Shown: positions 27,722-35,683 of the stretch, piece after piece
Layout of the letters: each line of letters opens with the position of its first letter
Numbering within the stretch: position 1 is the first letter of the stretch
Assembly: GCF_032911225.1 (NCBI RefSeq)
Contig: NZ_CP136600.1
Location: forward strand, 62,001 to 126,000
From: Thalassotalea fonticola
GTDB taxonomy: Bacteria; Pseudomonadota; Gammaproteobacteria; Enterobacterales; Alteromonadaceae
DNA: 64,000 nt
Reading direction: 5' to 3'
Program-made: the position numbers and the translations under genes
Notes under the pieces: generated by a model
The model's database searches: none
Told to the model about the DNA's origin: nothing
The model's input: the letters and a program-made list of their open reading frames with translations, nothing else

Positions 27722-28098
27722 AATAATTTCCTAAAAGTTTGTAGTAATGTATTTAAAAATAAGTGCTGTTTTTTTGTACTTAACTATAAGATACACGATG
27801 TTAAAAAAACGTTGCAAAACCCTTGTAAGCAAGTGTGTCAAAACAAGGGAATTGAATGTTTTTGTTACATTCAAAATGGAAATTGCATTTTATCGCTATA
27901 AATATGTCATTCATCGATGTTGCCGTTAAATGTTTAATTATTTACTTAAAATCAATGTGTTAAGCTTTGTTTTCACGTTTCTTTTATTGTGCTAAGTTAA
28001 ATTTTTTTGCAAAAGTTATTCGGTTAAGTACTTGGTATTGTGTATAAGCTTGGTTAAAATCATTAACAAAATAACGTGCCTTAAAAGTTGGATTGATA
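27722..28098. other. Divergent intergenic region before ubiF
   Basis: Low-GC spacer between the divergent small exported-protein gene and ubiF. It must hold both promoters. No convincing gene; the open frames present have no ribosome site and no family signature. Confidence 0.45.
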
Positions 28099-29268
28099 GT
28101 GTTGAAAGTTGATTGTTTAATTATTGGTGGCGGGATGGTCGGCGCTGCTACTGCGTTATCATTAGCTGATTTAGGCTTAAAGGTTGCGTTGGTAGAAGCT
28201 AACGCTCCACAATCTTACTTACCTGAACAAGGACTAGACTTGCGCGTGTCGGCGATATCTTTAGCGTCAGAGCAACTTTTACAGCAATTAAACGCTTGGC
28301 AGCAAGTAAAGGATTGGCGCAGCTGTGTTTATAAACGCTTAGGAGTTTGGGAAGATGATATTGCCTATGCTGAATTTAACGCTGATGAAATACAACAATC
28401 ACACTTAGGCCATATTGTCGAAAATAGATTGATTCAGTTATCGCTTTGGCAGCAACTCGAGCAAAAGAACAATGTCACATTATTATGCCCTGAGCAGCTT
28501 GATACATTCAGCCAAAGTAGCGATAAAGTTTTTGCACAATTAACAAATACTCAAGTTGAAGCCAATTTCATTATTGGCGCAGATGGTGCGAATTCCAAAG
28601 TAAGGCAAATTGCTGGCATTGGCATCACAGGTTGGGACTATCAACAAAGTGCAATGTTGATAAACGTTAAAACTGAACTAGCCCAACAAGATATTACTTG
28701 GCAAAAATTTGTACCTGGTGGGCCATTAGCTTATTTACCTATGCCGGGCAATAATGGTTCATTAGTGTGGTATCAAGATAAAGCTGAAATAAGACGTTTA
28801 TCAGAATTAACTAACGAGCAATTACAAACTGAAGTAGGTAAAAACTTCCCTAAACGTTTAGGGAAAGTTGAAGTGATTGCTAAAGGGGCCTTTCCTTTAA
28901 CCAGGCGACATGCAAATAACTACGTTAAAAGGCGAGTAGTACTATTGGGCGATTCAGCTCATACAATTAACCCTTTAGCGGGGCAAGGGGTAAACCTTGG
29001 CTTTAAAGATGTTGCTGCTTTGCAAGCTGTTATTGCTAAAGCGATAGGCTCTGGTGAAAATTATCATGATGAGACAGTATTAAAGCGTTATGAACGTAAC
29101 AGACGCACAGATAATTTATTAATGATGACCGGTATGGATGCTATTTACTCAACCTTTGCTAATCCATCGACGCCAATCAAACTATTAAGAAATATTGGAA
29201 TATTTGCAGCGCATCGAGCACCGTTATTGAAGAAAAAAGCTTTAGCTTATGCCTGTGGTATTCGTTAG
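28099..29268 (+). CDS. ubiF: Ubiquinone biosynthesis flavin hydroxylase UbiF
   Basis: About 389 aa. UbiH/UbiF/VisC-family FAD monooxygenase: Rossmann GGGMVGAATAL, the DG motif IIGADGANSKVRQIAGIG, and the second FAD motif LLGDSAHTINPLAGQGVNLGFKDV. Segments LRVSAISLASEQLL, WQQFTP-like WQKFVPGGPLAYLP, GAFPLTRRHANNYV and LKKKALAYACGI follow E. coli UbiF more closely than UbiH or UbiI. It hydroxylates the quinone ring in aerobic ubiquinone synthesis. The GTG at 28099 has GTTGGA six bases upstream. Position next to miaB and the tRNA cluster matches E. coli. Confidence 0.88.
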   Translation: MLKVDCLIIGGGMVGAATALSLADLGLKVALVEANAPQSYLPEQGLDLRVSAISLASEQLLQQLNAWQQVKDWRSCVYKRLGVWEDDIAYAEFNADEIQQSHLGHIVENRLIQLSLWQQLEQKNNVTLLCPEQLDTFSQSSDKVFAQLTNTQVEANFIIGADGANSKVRQIAGIGITGWDYQQSAMLINVKTELAQQDITWQKFVPGGPLAYLPMPGNNGSLVWYQDKAEIRRLSELTNEQLQTEVGKNFPKRLGKVEVIAKGAFPLTRRHANNYVKRRVVLLGDSAHTINPLAGQGVNLGFKDVAALQAVIAKAIGSGENYHDETVLKRYERNRRTDNLLMMTGMDAIYSTFANPSTPIKLLRNIGIFAAHRAPLLKKKALAYACGIR

Positions 29269-29355
29269 CTTTATTTGCTTTTCATTTATTATATTTCAGG
29301 CATTACCGAACCTACAGCATCCATGGTGGTTCGGATTACCTTCATCTCTAAACGC
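29269..29355. other. Short spacer after ubiF
   Basis: No gene. The segment TTATATTTCAGGCATTACCG resembles the stretch at 29518-29533 just before the next terminator copy, suggesting local duplication. Confidence 0.35.
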
Positions 29356-29400
29356 AAAAAAACTCCAAAATAAACTTAAAAAGTTCACTTTGGAGTTTAA
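29356..29400 (-). terminator. Terminator copy downstream of the decayed tRNA-Leu
   Basis: Long stem AAACTCCAAA...TTTGGAGTTT with an inner AACTT/AAGTT pair; on the minus strand it ends in seven T. Almost the same sequence recurs at 29532-29577 and, diverged, at 34549-34601, each time just downstream of a tRNA-Leu or its remnant. Confidence 0.85.
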
Positions 29401-29401
29401 A

Positions 29402-29499
29402 TGGTGCGGACTTCGATGTTTGAACTCTCACATCGCAAGATACTGGAACGCTTATATATACAGGCAGCGCGTCTAGGTCCAATATTAGTGCCACGTCCG
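29402..29499 (-). pseudogene. Decayed tRNA-Leu copy
   Basis: Matches the intact tRNA-Leu (29578-29662) at both ends: TGGTGCGGAC, the TTGAACTCTCACATCGCAAG block, AGCGCGTCTA-like and CCACGTCCG segments. The T arm is altered (ttcgatgt for ggagagac) and about 13 extra bases interrupt the anticodon stem and D arm, so it cannot fold as a tRNA. Confidence 0.8.
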
Positions 29500-29531
29500 A
29501 TATTTTCTTGGAACTGTTATGCTTCAGGCAT

Positions 29532-29577
29532 AAAAAAACTCCAAAACAAACTTAAAAAGTTCACTTTGGAGTTTAAA
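29532..29577 (-). terminator. Terminator directly after tRNA-Leu
   Basis: Stem AAACTCCAAA...TTTGGAGTTT starting at the last base of the tRNA's encoded CCA end; a run of seven T follows on the minus strand. Confidence 0.85.
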
Positions 29578-29662
<85 letters not shown>

Positions 29663-29674
29663 AATCCGAGGGGA

Positions 29675-29702
29675 ATTATAGAGATCGTTTACTAAAGCGC
29701 AA
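29675..29702 (-). promoter_or_regulatory. Promoter of the isolated tRNA-Leu
   Basis: On the minus strand TTGCGC (29697-29702), a 16-base spacer, and a perfect TATAAT (29675-29680), then a GC-rich discriminator (TCCCCTCGG), the pattern of stringently controlled stable-RNA promoters. The tRNA starts 12 bases after the -10 box, so the leader is very short. Confidence 0.7.
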
Positions 29703-30266
29703 GTGATTTTTATCAAAAACAAAAAAAACTTAACTGGCTGTTTAAAAAATGCACATATTCTAATTATTTCCCATTTATCGAAGGCCTCCAACTGCTAATA
29801 ACAGAGAGAGAAAAAATACACCTTCATGCCTGATAATCTAAAGTGACATCGGGGACTTCATTAAGCGTTTTTTGAATATAAAATAAGAAATCTTCTACGA
29901 CTGGATAGCGTTGCATTCACCAGTTGAACTCACAGCCAAAAGCGGAAGTAGAAAAACACCGTCATTCCCGCGAAGTCGGGAGTACATGATTTCGGCTGCT
30001 TTGTGCCAGAAGCTGAAGTAGCTTACTCAATAATTCAGTTCAGGTTTTGCCACTAACCGGACTGTTTGGTTTGGGCTATAGATATTCAAGCACCGCACAA
30101 CAGCTTAATACTGACTTACTAAGAAAAATATAGGAAAACCCAGAGAGCAGACGTTTGAAACTTTTAAATTCCAGCTTTTCAGTTATTCGATTGGGTTCTA
30201 AGAAGAAAGGCAAAATGTCAGGCTCGGACCGTCAGGTCAGTGCTGCCTTTTTATTTTATTATTAAA
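29703..30266. other. Gene-poor left part of the accessory insert
   Basis: About 560 bases without a convincing gene. On the minus strand a 30-aa open frame (29824-29916, beginning MQRYPVVEDFLFY) looks like a fragment of a larger protein I cannot name. A short GC-rich hairpin, ATTCCCG/CGGGAGT (29964-29982), resembles a common dispersed repeat. The end (30205-30250) holds AAGGCA/TGCCTT before a T-run, a possible plus-strand terminator. The patchy composition suggests eroded DNA. Confidence 0.5.
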
Positions 30267-30755
30267 TCAATCATCCGTTTGGCTTACAACAACAAGTATC
30301 AACGCACTGGCAGTAAAAATCATAAATGCACCTTTATAGGATGAATCACCTATAGCTGTTTGCCACATTTGAAAATATGCAGCAGCAACCACCATAAATA
30401 AGCCAAACCAAGTAACCATAGAAACCAAACATCCGATAATCGCATAATGTTTTGCGCTATTAAATTCGTGACTTGTTGCCTGCCGGTTCTGCCACATATG
30501 ATAAGCACCTAAAGTAGATATAATGCCAGCGCTAAACTCACAAGTTAACACTATCGCTAACGTAATCCATATAAATATCGGGTTTGTAACGTCAGGTCCC
30601 ACCGAGAAAGGGTAAGCTTGGTGATCTTGATTAGAGATCACATAGGCTATTGATTGATAAGTTGCATCAATATTCACTACATTTTGAATTGCATAGATTA
30701 ATGCTTGTAATGCAACCAATAGTATAAGAGTGATTTTTAAATATCTAATAGCCAT
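30267..30755 (-). CDS. DUF2165 family small membrane protein
   Basis: Protein of 162 aa with four membrane helices (about 7-25, 60-82, 105-125, 140-157). The pattern YLKITLILLVALQALIYAIQNVVNI, PIFIWITLAIVLTCEFSAGIISTLGAYHMW and TWFGLFMVVAAAYFQMWQT is that of DUF2165, predicted integral membrane proteins of unknown role. First gene of the accessory insert next to the isolated tRNA-Leu; transcribed alone. Confidence 0.8.
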   Translation of the reverse strand: MAIRYLKITLILLVALQALIYAIQNVVNIDATYQSIAYVISNQDHQAYPFSVGPDVTNPIFIWITLAIVLTCEFSAGIISTLGAYHMWQNRQATSHEFNSAKHYAIIGCLVSMVTWFGLFMVVAAAYFQMWQTAIGDSSYKGAFMIFTASALILVVVSQTDD

Positions 30756-30922
30756 AAGCCCTCTCTAATAACACACAAAAACAAATGATTGTTTCAATTG
30801 CTATTAAGCATAGCAATAAATAATATATAAAGGGCTTGAGTCTTTTTCCTTATTTTGAAATGAAGTTGATCGTCTCAGAAGTGCCATGAGCCACCATTCG
30901 ATATTAGAATAAACACTCCGTC

Positions 30923-30947
30923 ATCCCATAATGCTTTTGAATGGGAT
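30923..30947. repeat. Short inverted repeat in accessory insert
   Basis: ATCCCAT / ATGGGAT with an 11-base loop, preceded by CCGTC. It resembles the hairpin at 29964-29982 (CCGTCATTCCCG...), so both may belong to one family of dispersed intergenic repeats. Confidence 0.5.
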
Positions 30948-30997
30948 CTCCTCCAGTTTTAAGGTGACTTCATCCGGCAGGTTTGTGCCATTAACCG

Positions 30998-32140
30998 TCA
31001 TTCAGACGTGAGTGTTGTTTCGTTTTCACAAGGGGAATAATTCTCATTTTTTGAAAGGTTAATAGCTTCTTCTACCAATAATTTTGAAGCTTTTAACTCA
31101 CCGTAATTTTCATAATTATTTAGCCAAGATTTAAATAAGCTTTCATCCGCTATCATCAATGATGAAGCTTTCACAACTTGCTCATTTCCTAAATATTCTC
31201 TTGTGTTCTTAAATTCTATATCTGCTGCTTCGAATAGTGATAATTTCCCCTGAGCTTCAAAAATTATTTTCTTAATAGCAATGCCTATCACTTGGTCAAT
31301 TAATACCTTGCTTCTTTTTTCCATGTAATTGCCTAATTGTAAGCAAATATCCGCCTCTAGTGTGCTATTTTTATTTTGCTTACACCACTTGGTTATAGTT
31401 GAGTACGCGGGTAATTTTATTACTTCCTCTCCAAATGCAATAATTAAATTAAAGTGGTTATTATTAGCTATAGAGCCTTCTAAAGATTTAGAGTAAAGTT
31501 TGACACGCCTCACAAAACCATCATCAAAATAAGTTGATTTTACCAGTTCTTGAACTGCATAAATTATACCTTCATCATCTTCTCTCGATGCATTGAAAAA
31601 TAAGAGTTTTAGCCACATGGCACCATTATTTTTATCTGATGCTAAAGCCGTTTCTATAAGCTTTGTGTTGCATTCCTTGTTATCATTTAAATTCTCACAC
31701 TCTCGCATAATCTCCTGCAAAACTAGAGGATTGTTTGGAAAACTTTCATTAAATTTAAGCAATAAACTTAACCTAGTATCACCTTCTAGTGGCTCAGAAA
31801 ACAAAGTATATTCAAGTTTCTTATCTTTTAAGTTCGAATTGGATAGTGATTTCAGAAAAGTTTTGGCGGATTGAGAGTATTCATCAAATTCTTTATCATC
31901 GATTGTTTGCTCAAGAGAGCAATCGACTATGTAATCTTTCTCATTATTGGTCGTTTCGTAAGTTGCTATAGCAGTAGATTCTTTTAAATCAGTCTTTACA
32001 ATACTGTGGACTTTTCTTTCATTTAGAAGAAGAGGAGATTCATCTGAAGTATCTGGCTTTACTTGTTGAACTGGAGAAGTAAATAAAAGCCAAACTCCAA
32101 GAATAATAATTGCTGATACCAGTAAGGCTTTATTAATCAC
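30998..32140 (-). CDS. Membrane-anchored or exported protein of unknown function
   Basis: Protein of 380 aa starting at GTG, with GGA six bases before it. One N-terminal hydrophobic helix (ALLVSAIIILGVWLLFTSP) and then a long, largely helical, hydrophilic region. Repeated helix pairs such as TKLIETALASDKNNGAMWLKLLFFNASRED suggest degenerate TPR-like repeats, but no consensus TPR is certain. Two Cys pairs (DCSLEQ...; CENLNDNKEC; CKQNKN...CLQLG). No family recognised. Part of the accessory insert. Confidence 0.6.
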   Translation of the reverse strand: MINKALLVSAIIILGVWLLFTSPVQQVKPDTSDESPLLLNERKVHSIVKTDLKESTAIATYETTNNEKDYIVDCSLEQTIDDKEFDEYSQSAKTFLKSLSNSNLKDKKLEYTLFSEPLEGDTRLSLLLKFNESFPNNPLVLQEIMRECENLNDNKECNTKLIETALASDKNNGAMWLKLLFFNASREDDEGIIYAVQELVKSTYFDDGFVRRVKLYSKSLEGSIANNNHFNLIIAFGEEVIKLPAYSTITKWCKQNKNSTLEADICLQLGNYMEKRSKVLIDQVIGIAIKKIIFEAQGKLSLFEAADIEFKNTREYLGNEQVVKASSLMIADESLFKSWLNNYENYGELKASKLLVEEAINLSKNENYSPCENETTLTSE

Positions 32141-32305
32141 TGTAAGTCCATTTATATTTTAATTCAGATAATACTATTTCTGCTGCTCGCTCGGAGTCGA
32201 CACTCACGATGTGTTCTTTCATTCAATATTTCGACTTCATTATATGGTTGTTTTCGTCAGAGAAACAATTCGAACAAACTAAATTCATTGTTAGAGAGTG
32301 AATCA

Positions 32306-32800
32306 CTATAATTCACTCTTTGCAGTTACTTTAGATATCATACGAACAAAAAGTCTCAGTATTATAACGAAAGAAAATGCTCCTATTGGGTAGAGCCAGT
32401 TAATTGATTCTTCGTTCATAAAATAATTAAATATTTCTATAACTGCTACTATGACTCCGACTTGAAAACTAAAAATTAAATCAGTTCTTATATTGTCATT
32501 GGCCATTTGGGCTGACATGTTTTTCAAATACTTCTGTTGAGCTTTACGTTCTACTCTTAAAGATTTAAATAAAGTTAAAAGAAAGATGAATAAAGCTACC
32601 TCAGATACAAAATAATATCCCCAATAGTCTTTTATATATGATGAGCTTAAATAACATAAACAGGATAACCCCAGATAAAATTGCCCTTCACCTGAATACC
32701 CTTGCCACTTTCCTTTTTGAGCTAGACCATTGAAATGTCGCAGTGCATTAAAAAAGCTGGAGAATATAATCAATATTAAAAGTATTTCGACGCCGTCCAT
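32306..32800 (-). CDS. Small membrane protein, paralogue of the next gene
   Basis: Protein of 164 aa with about four membrane helices. Shares with its neighbour (32975-33457) the N-terminus ILLILIIFSSFFNALRHFNGLAQKGKWQGYSGEGQFYLG, a basic middle loop (KSLRVERKAQQKYLK), NDNIRTDLIFSFQVGVIVAVIEIFNYFMN and WLYPIGAFSFVIILRLFVRM. No known family recognised. The two genes lie in tandem, 174 bases apart, within the accessory insert. Confidence 0.7.
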   Translation of the reverse strand: MDGVEILLILIIFSSFFNALRHFNGLAQKGKWQGYSGEGQFYLGLSCLCYLSSSYIKDYWGYYFVSEVALFIFLLTLFKSLRVERKAQQKYLKNMSAQMANDNIRTDLIFSFQVGVIVAVIEIFNYFMNEESINWLYPIGAFSFVIILRLFVRMISKVTAKSEL

Positions 32801-32974
32801 AGGTTCATTCCACTTGTTAAATGTCCTTTCATCACTCTTAATAGAATAACTACTTTTCGCTTTGAGTCTATTGAATGTATGTTGATTTTTTATTAATTAT
32901 TTATCTAATAACAGGTATATGAAGGAAGTGGATATTTTCTAAGTTATTTGAGTTTTCAAACGGCTGGTTATCGC

Positions 32975-33457
32975 TCATTGGAGACGCTTTGAAGCCGTTG
33001 CCCTTTGTGCAATTCTTACTATTAAAACGAAAGAGAACATACCCAACGGGATGAACCAATTAAAGAGTTTGTCGTTTATATAATAGTCATAAGCCTCAGC
33101 TATGGCGATAATTAGCCCAATCTGAAAACTAAATATAATATCATGATTTAATGCGTCACTACCTTCGGTTGCCAATTTCGTTAGTTGTTTGGTTTGAGCG
33201 ATTTTTTCTATTTTCATAGAACGGAATAAAATAAAGAGATAGAGAAACATAAATGCAAGTGATAAAAAACCGTTCCCTATATACTCGTCGCCATATAGTG
33301 ATATGCAAAGACATGAAAATGCTATTGCTGTATAGAATTGACCTTTTGCAGAGTATCCTTGCCAAGCTCCTTTTTTAGCCCACCCTTTGAAATGACAAAG
33401 TGCGTTAAAGAATATAAGTATTGTTACTAATATAATTAATATTTGGTATCCGCCCAT
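32975..33457 (-). CDS. Small membrane protein, paralogue of the preceding gene
   Basis: About 160 aa when started at ATG 33457, which aligns exactly with the first residue of the paralogue at 32306-32800 (MGGYQILIILVTILIFFNALCHFKGWAKKGAWQGYS...). An upstream in-frame ATG at 33544 would add 29 residues with no counterpart. Four membrane helices and a basic cytoplasmic loop (RSMKIEKIAQTKQ). Function unknown; the conserved KG-x-WQGYS-x-x-GQFY segment between helices 1 and 2 is the best family signature. Confidence 0.65.
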   Translation of the reverse strand: MGGYQILIILVTILIFFNALCHFKGWAKKGAWQGYSAKGQFYTAIAFSCLCISLYGDEYIGNGFLSLAFMFLYLFILFRSMKIEKIAQTKQLTKLATEGSDALNHDIIFSFQIGLIIAIAEAYDYYINDKLFNWFIPLGMFSFVLIVRIAQRATASKRLQ

Positions 33458-33626
33458 TAGATAATTCCATCTATTGAATGTAGTGTTATCGACTAAGCGG
33501 TCTGTGAAGACCACTAAAAACTTGTGTTTAAACAATAACATCATGTATTGTACATTAATACAAATTATTAAAGTTGCTCAGGGGCAGCTTTGAGCGAACA
33601 ACAGCCCCTCGTATGGAATATTAAAA

Positions 33627-34451
33627 ATGAGATGGATAGCAATAACTTTGGCAGCAATGACCGTTTATTCTGTCCATGCTACTCCCTTAGTAAAATTAGA
33701 AACAGAGAACAAAGTTTCTTTTTACAAAATCAACTCCAATGGGTTATCGCCTAATAAAACACTCTCCACTAGTAATTATAGCTACCAAAAACGTGAGCAT
33801 ATTAAGGTCGATGAGAGCCTCCATAATACTTTGATAACTTCGTACCTTAAAAACTTCCTAAACTGTGATAATTCCGATTCGAAGCAATTAAATAGATGGA
33901 TAGAGCAGCGAAGGGACAGTTATAAACCAGAGCTATACTTAACTGAATTGCCCAATGATTACCTTGTACTTAGCAATACGTACAAGCAAAATGTTAGCCT
34001 CATTAAGAATTCCGAAGTATTAAGTCAATGCGTTGTTTCAAATAAGAATTTCTTTTACTCTGATAATAAAAAGTATCTAGCAATTGTTTCTCAAAAAATT
34101 GAAGAGGTAGAGTTTTTAGAAACTCCAAAAGTTATTCACTCCAATATCGACTCAGAAGAAGAATATACAACAATCCTTTACGAGCTTGGTGATATACCAA
34201 ATCCTGTTTTTGAAATAAAAAGCGAAGAAAGAGTAAAAGATATTTATATTTCTAACTCTGGAGAAGTGTATATTTTATTCGAAGAACTTCATTTGCAATG
34301 GTTTAAATTACTGCACCTAATATCTGGGCATCCTTCATATAAATCAGATATTCGCTTTGTTAAATATAATAATAAAGGTCAAATTGTAATCGACAAATCA
34401 TTAGGTACTGGATTGAAGAATCCTTATGTGAGTTTCGTCACTAGTCACTGA
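33627..34451 (+). CDS. Exported protein of unknown function
   Basis: Protein of 274 aa with a signal peptide (MRWIAITLAAMTVYSVHA). The mature part is rich in beta strands and polar residues, with one central Cys in LKNFLNCDNSDS and another in EVLSQCVVSN. The spacing of strands (DYLVLSNTYKQN, KKYLAIVSQ, DIYISNSGEVYILFEELHLQWFKL) hints at a beta-propeller-like fold but no repeat consensus is certain. The only plus-strand gene of the accessory insert. Not recognised. Confidence 0.6.
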   Translation: MRWIAITLAAMTVYSVHATPLVKLETENKVSFYKINSNGLSPNKTLSTSNYSYQKREHIKVDESLHNTLITSYLKNFLNCDNSDSKQLNRWIEQRRDSYKPELYLTELPNDYLVLSNTYKQNVSLIKNSEVLSQCVVSNKNFFYSDNKKYLAIVSQKIEEVEFLETPKVIHSNIDSEEEYTTILYELGDIPNPVFEIKSEERVKDIYISNSGEVYILFEELHLQWFKLLHLISGHPSYKSDIRFVKYNNKGQIVIDKSLGTGLKNPYVSFVTSH

Positions 34452-34548
34452 CTGCAAGTGGCACAAAGCTGCCTAATTGATAGATCCTGAAAGTTCAAGA
34501 ATGCAGTATATTTATTTTTAATACTTTCCTTATAATAAATTTTATGCA

Positions 34549-34601
34549 TAAAAAAACTCCAAAATTAACTTTATAAAATAAGTTAGCTTTGGAGTTTTTT
34601 T
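34549..34601. terminator. Terminator at the end of the tRNA operon
   Basis: Stem AAAAAAACTCCAAA / TTTGGAGTTTTTTT with an inner AACTT/AAGTT pair; T-runs on both strands make it bidirectional. It closes the minus-strand tRNA transcript and is a diverged sister of 29356-29400 and 29532-29577. Confidence 0.85.
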
Positions 34602-34618
34602 GTTTACTTGCAATCAAA

Positions 34619-34703
34619 TGGTGCGATGGATGAGCTTTAGCACTCACATTGCCAAAGGTATTAGGAGAACCTAAACCCCATGGATTCAATTTATTGCTAA
34701 ATA
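34619..34703 (-). pseudogene. Decayed tRNA-Leu copy
   Basis: Begins TGGTGCG like the intact gene, keeps ACTCACATTGCCAAAGGTA and GAACCTAAA-CCCCA, but the T arm is disrupted and the acceptor 5' half is replaced by AT-rich sequence. It shares private changes (TTGCCAAA, ATGGATT, GCTAAATAGTAAA) with the remnant at 35195-35280. Confidence 0.75.
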
Positions 34704-34708
34704 GTAAA

Positions 34709-34793
<85 letters not shown>

Positions 34794-34834
34794 ATTTTGA
34801 TATCGAGTTAGACAACTTGATATAAGGTAGTAAA

Positions 34835-34911
34835 TGGTGGCTACACCGGGACTCGAACCTGGGACCCCATCATTATGAGTGATGTGCTCTAACCAACTGA
34901 GCTATGTAGCC
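34835..34911 (-). tRNA. tRNA-Met, elongator (anticodon CAU)
   Basis: 77 nt with CCA. GGCTACATAGCTCAGTTGG start, anticodon stem-loop CATCA-CTCATAA-TGATG, T arm CCCAGGTTCGAGTCCCGG. Same type as E. coli metT/metU. Identical to 35378-35454. Confidence 0.96.
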
Positions 34912-34985
34912 AAACAAATTTTACTTTTCATTAAACAAAAAAAAAGCCATAAGGCTTTATTTTATGCTTACAAATTAAAAGAAAG

Positions 34986-35060
34986 TGGCTGGGATACGAG
35001 GATTTGAACCTCGGAATGACGGGATCAAAACCCGCTGCCTTACCGCTTGGCTATATCCCA
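34986..35060 (-). tRNA. tRNA-Gln (anticodon UUG)
   Basis: 75 nt with CCA. TGGGATATAGCCAAGCGG start, anticodon stem-loop GCGGG-TTTTGAT-CCCGT, T arm CGAGGTTCAAATCCTCG. Identical to the copy at 35110-35184. Confidence 0.96.
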
Positions 35061-35109
35061 ACTGTATTTCTTTTATTTTTATTTACATCGCTGTAGCCAA
35101 TCAAAAAAT

Positions 35110-35184
35110 TGGCTGGGATACGAGGATTTGAACCTCGGAATGACGGGATCAAAACCCGCTGCCTTACCGCTTGGCTATATCCCA
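35110..35184 (-). tRNA. tRNA-Gln (anticodon UUG)
   Basis: 75 nt with CCA; same sequence as 34986-35060, anticodon loop TTTTGAT. Confidence 0.96.
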
Positions 35185-35194
35185 ACAATGTAAA

Positions 35195-35280
35195 TGTCAC
35201 GATTAATGAGATTTAACTCTCACCTTGCCAAAAAATATTAGGGAACCTAAATCTAATGGATTTACTATATCGCTAAATAG
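35195..35280 (-). pseudogene. Decayed tRNA-Leu copy
   Basis: Recognisable from TTAACTCTCACCTTGCC, GGGAACCTAAATC and the flanking GCTAAATAGTAAA, aligned with the remnant at 34619-34703. The acceptor stem is destroyed at both ends (TGTCACGATT in place of TGGTGCGGAC), so it is not functional. Confidence 0.72.
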
Positions 35281-35284
35281 TAAA

Positions 35285-35369
<85 letters not shown>

Positions 35370-35377
35370 AAATGTTA

Positions 35378-35454
35378 TGGTGGCTACACCGGGACTCGAA
35401 CCTGGGACCCCATCATTATGAGTGATGTGCTCTAACCAACTGAGCTATGTAGCC
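35378..35454 (-). tRNA. tRNA-Met, elongator (anticodon CAU), first gene of the tRNA operon
   Basis: 77 nt with CCA, identical to 34835-34911. First tRNA after the strong promoter at 35496-35524. Confidence 0.96.
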
Positions 35455-35495
35455 ATAACATTACTTTCTTGAGTTGCCTCAAGCAAGTGCGGCGT

Positions 35496-35524
35496 ATTAT
35501 GCAAATCTGCCTTGGTGTCGTCAA
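35496..35524 (-). promoter_or_regulatory. Promoter of the tRNA operon
   Basis: On the minus strand TTGACG (35519-35524), a spacer of exactly 17, CATAAT (35496-35501), followed by a GC-rich discriminator ACGCCGC, as expected for a stringently controlled stable-RNA operon. Transcription would start about 35 bases before tRNA-Met. Confidence 0.8.
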
Positions 35525-35683
35525 CTGTTTTTTCAAAATAAATGCGACTTTTTTCGCGATTGCTCAAAGAGTCGTCATTTTGAGTTATTAATCGACGTTT
35601 ATTCATGAACTTTTGCTATCTAAATTGTATTTTTCGTTATCTTGATAGCAAGCTAGATTTGTTTTTACTTGATATATTTTTAA

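Noticed and set aside
29824..29916. 30-aa minus-strand frame as a real small gene
   Set aside because: No ribosome site, in an eroded region; kept only as a note on possible gene remains.
29703..34548. Integrative element or prophage at the tRNA locus
   Set aside because: No integrase, transposase, replication or phage gene is visible; the direct repeats are whole tRNA genes rather than a partial attachment-site duplication, so only a recombination-prone insert can be claimed.
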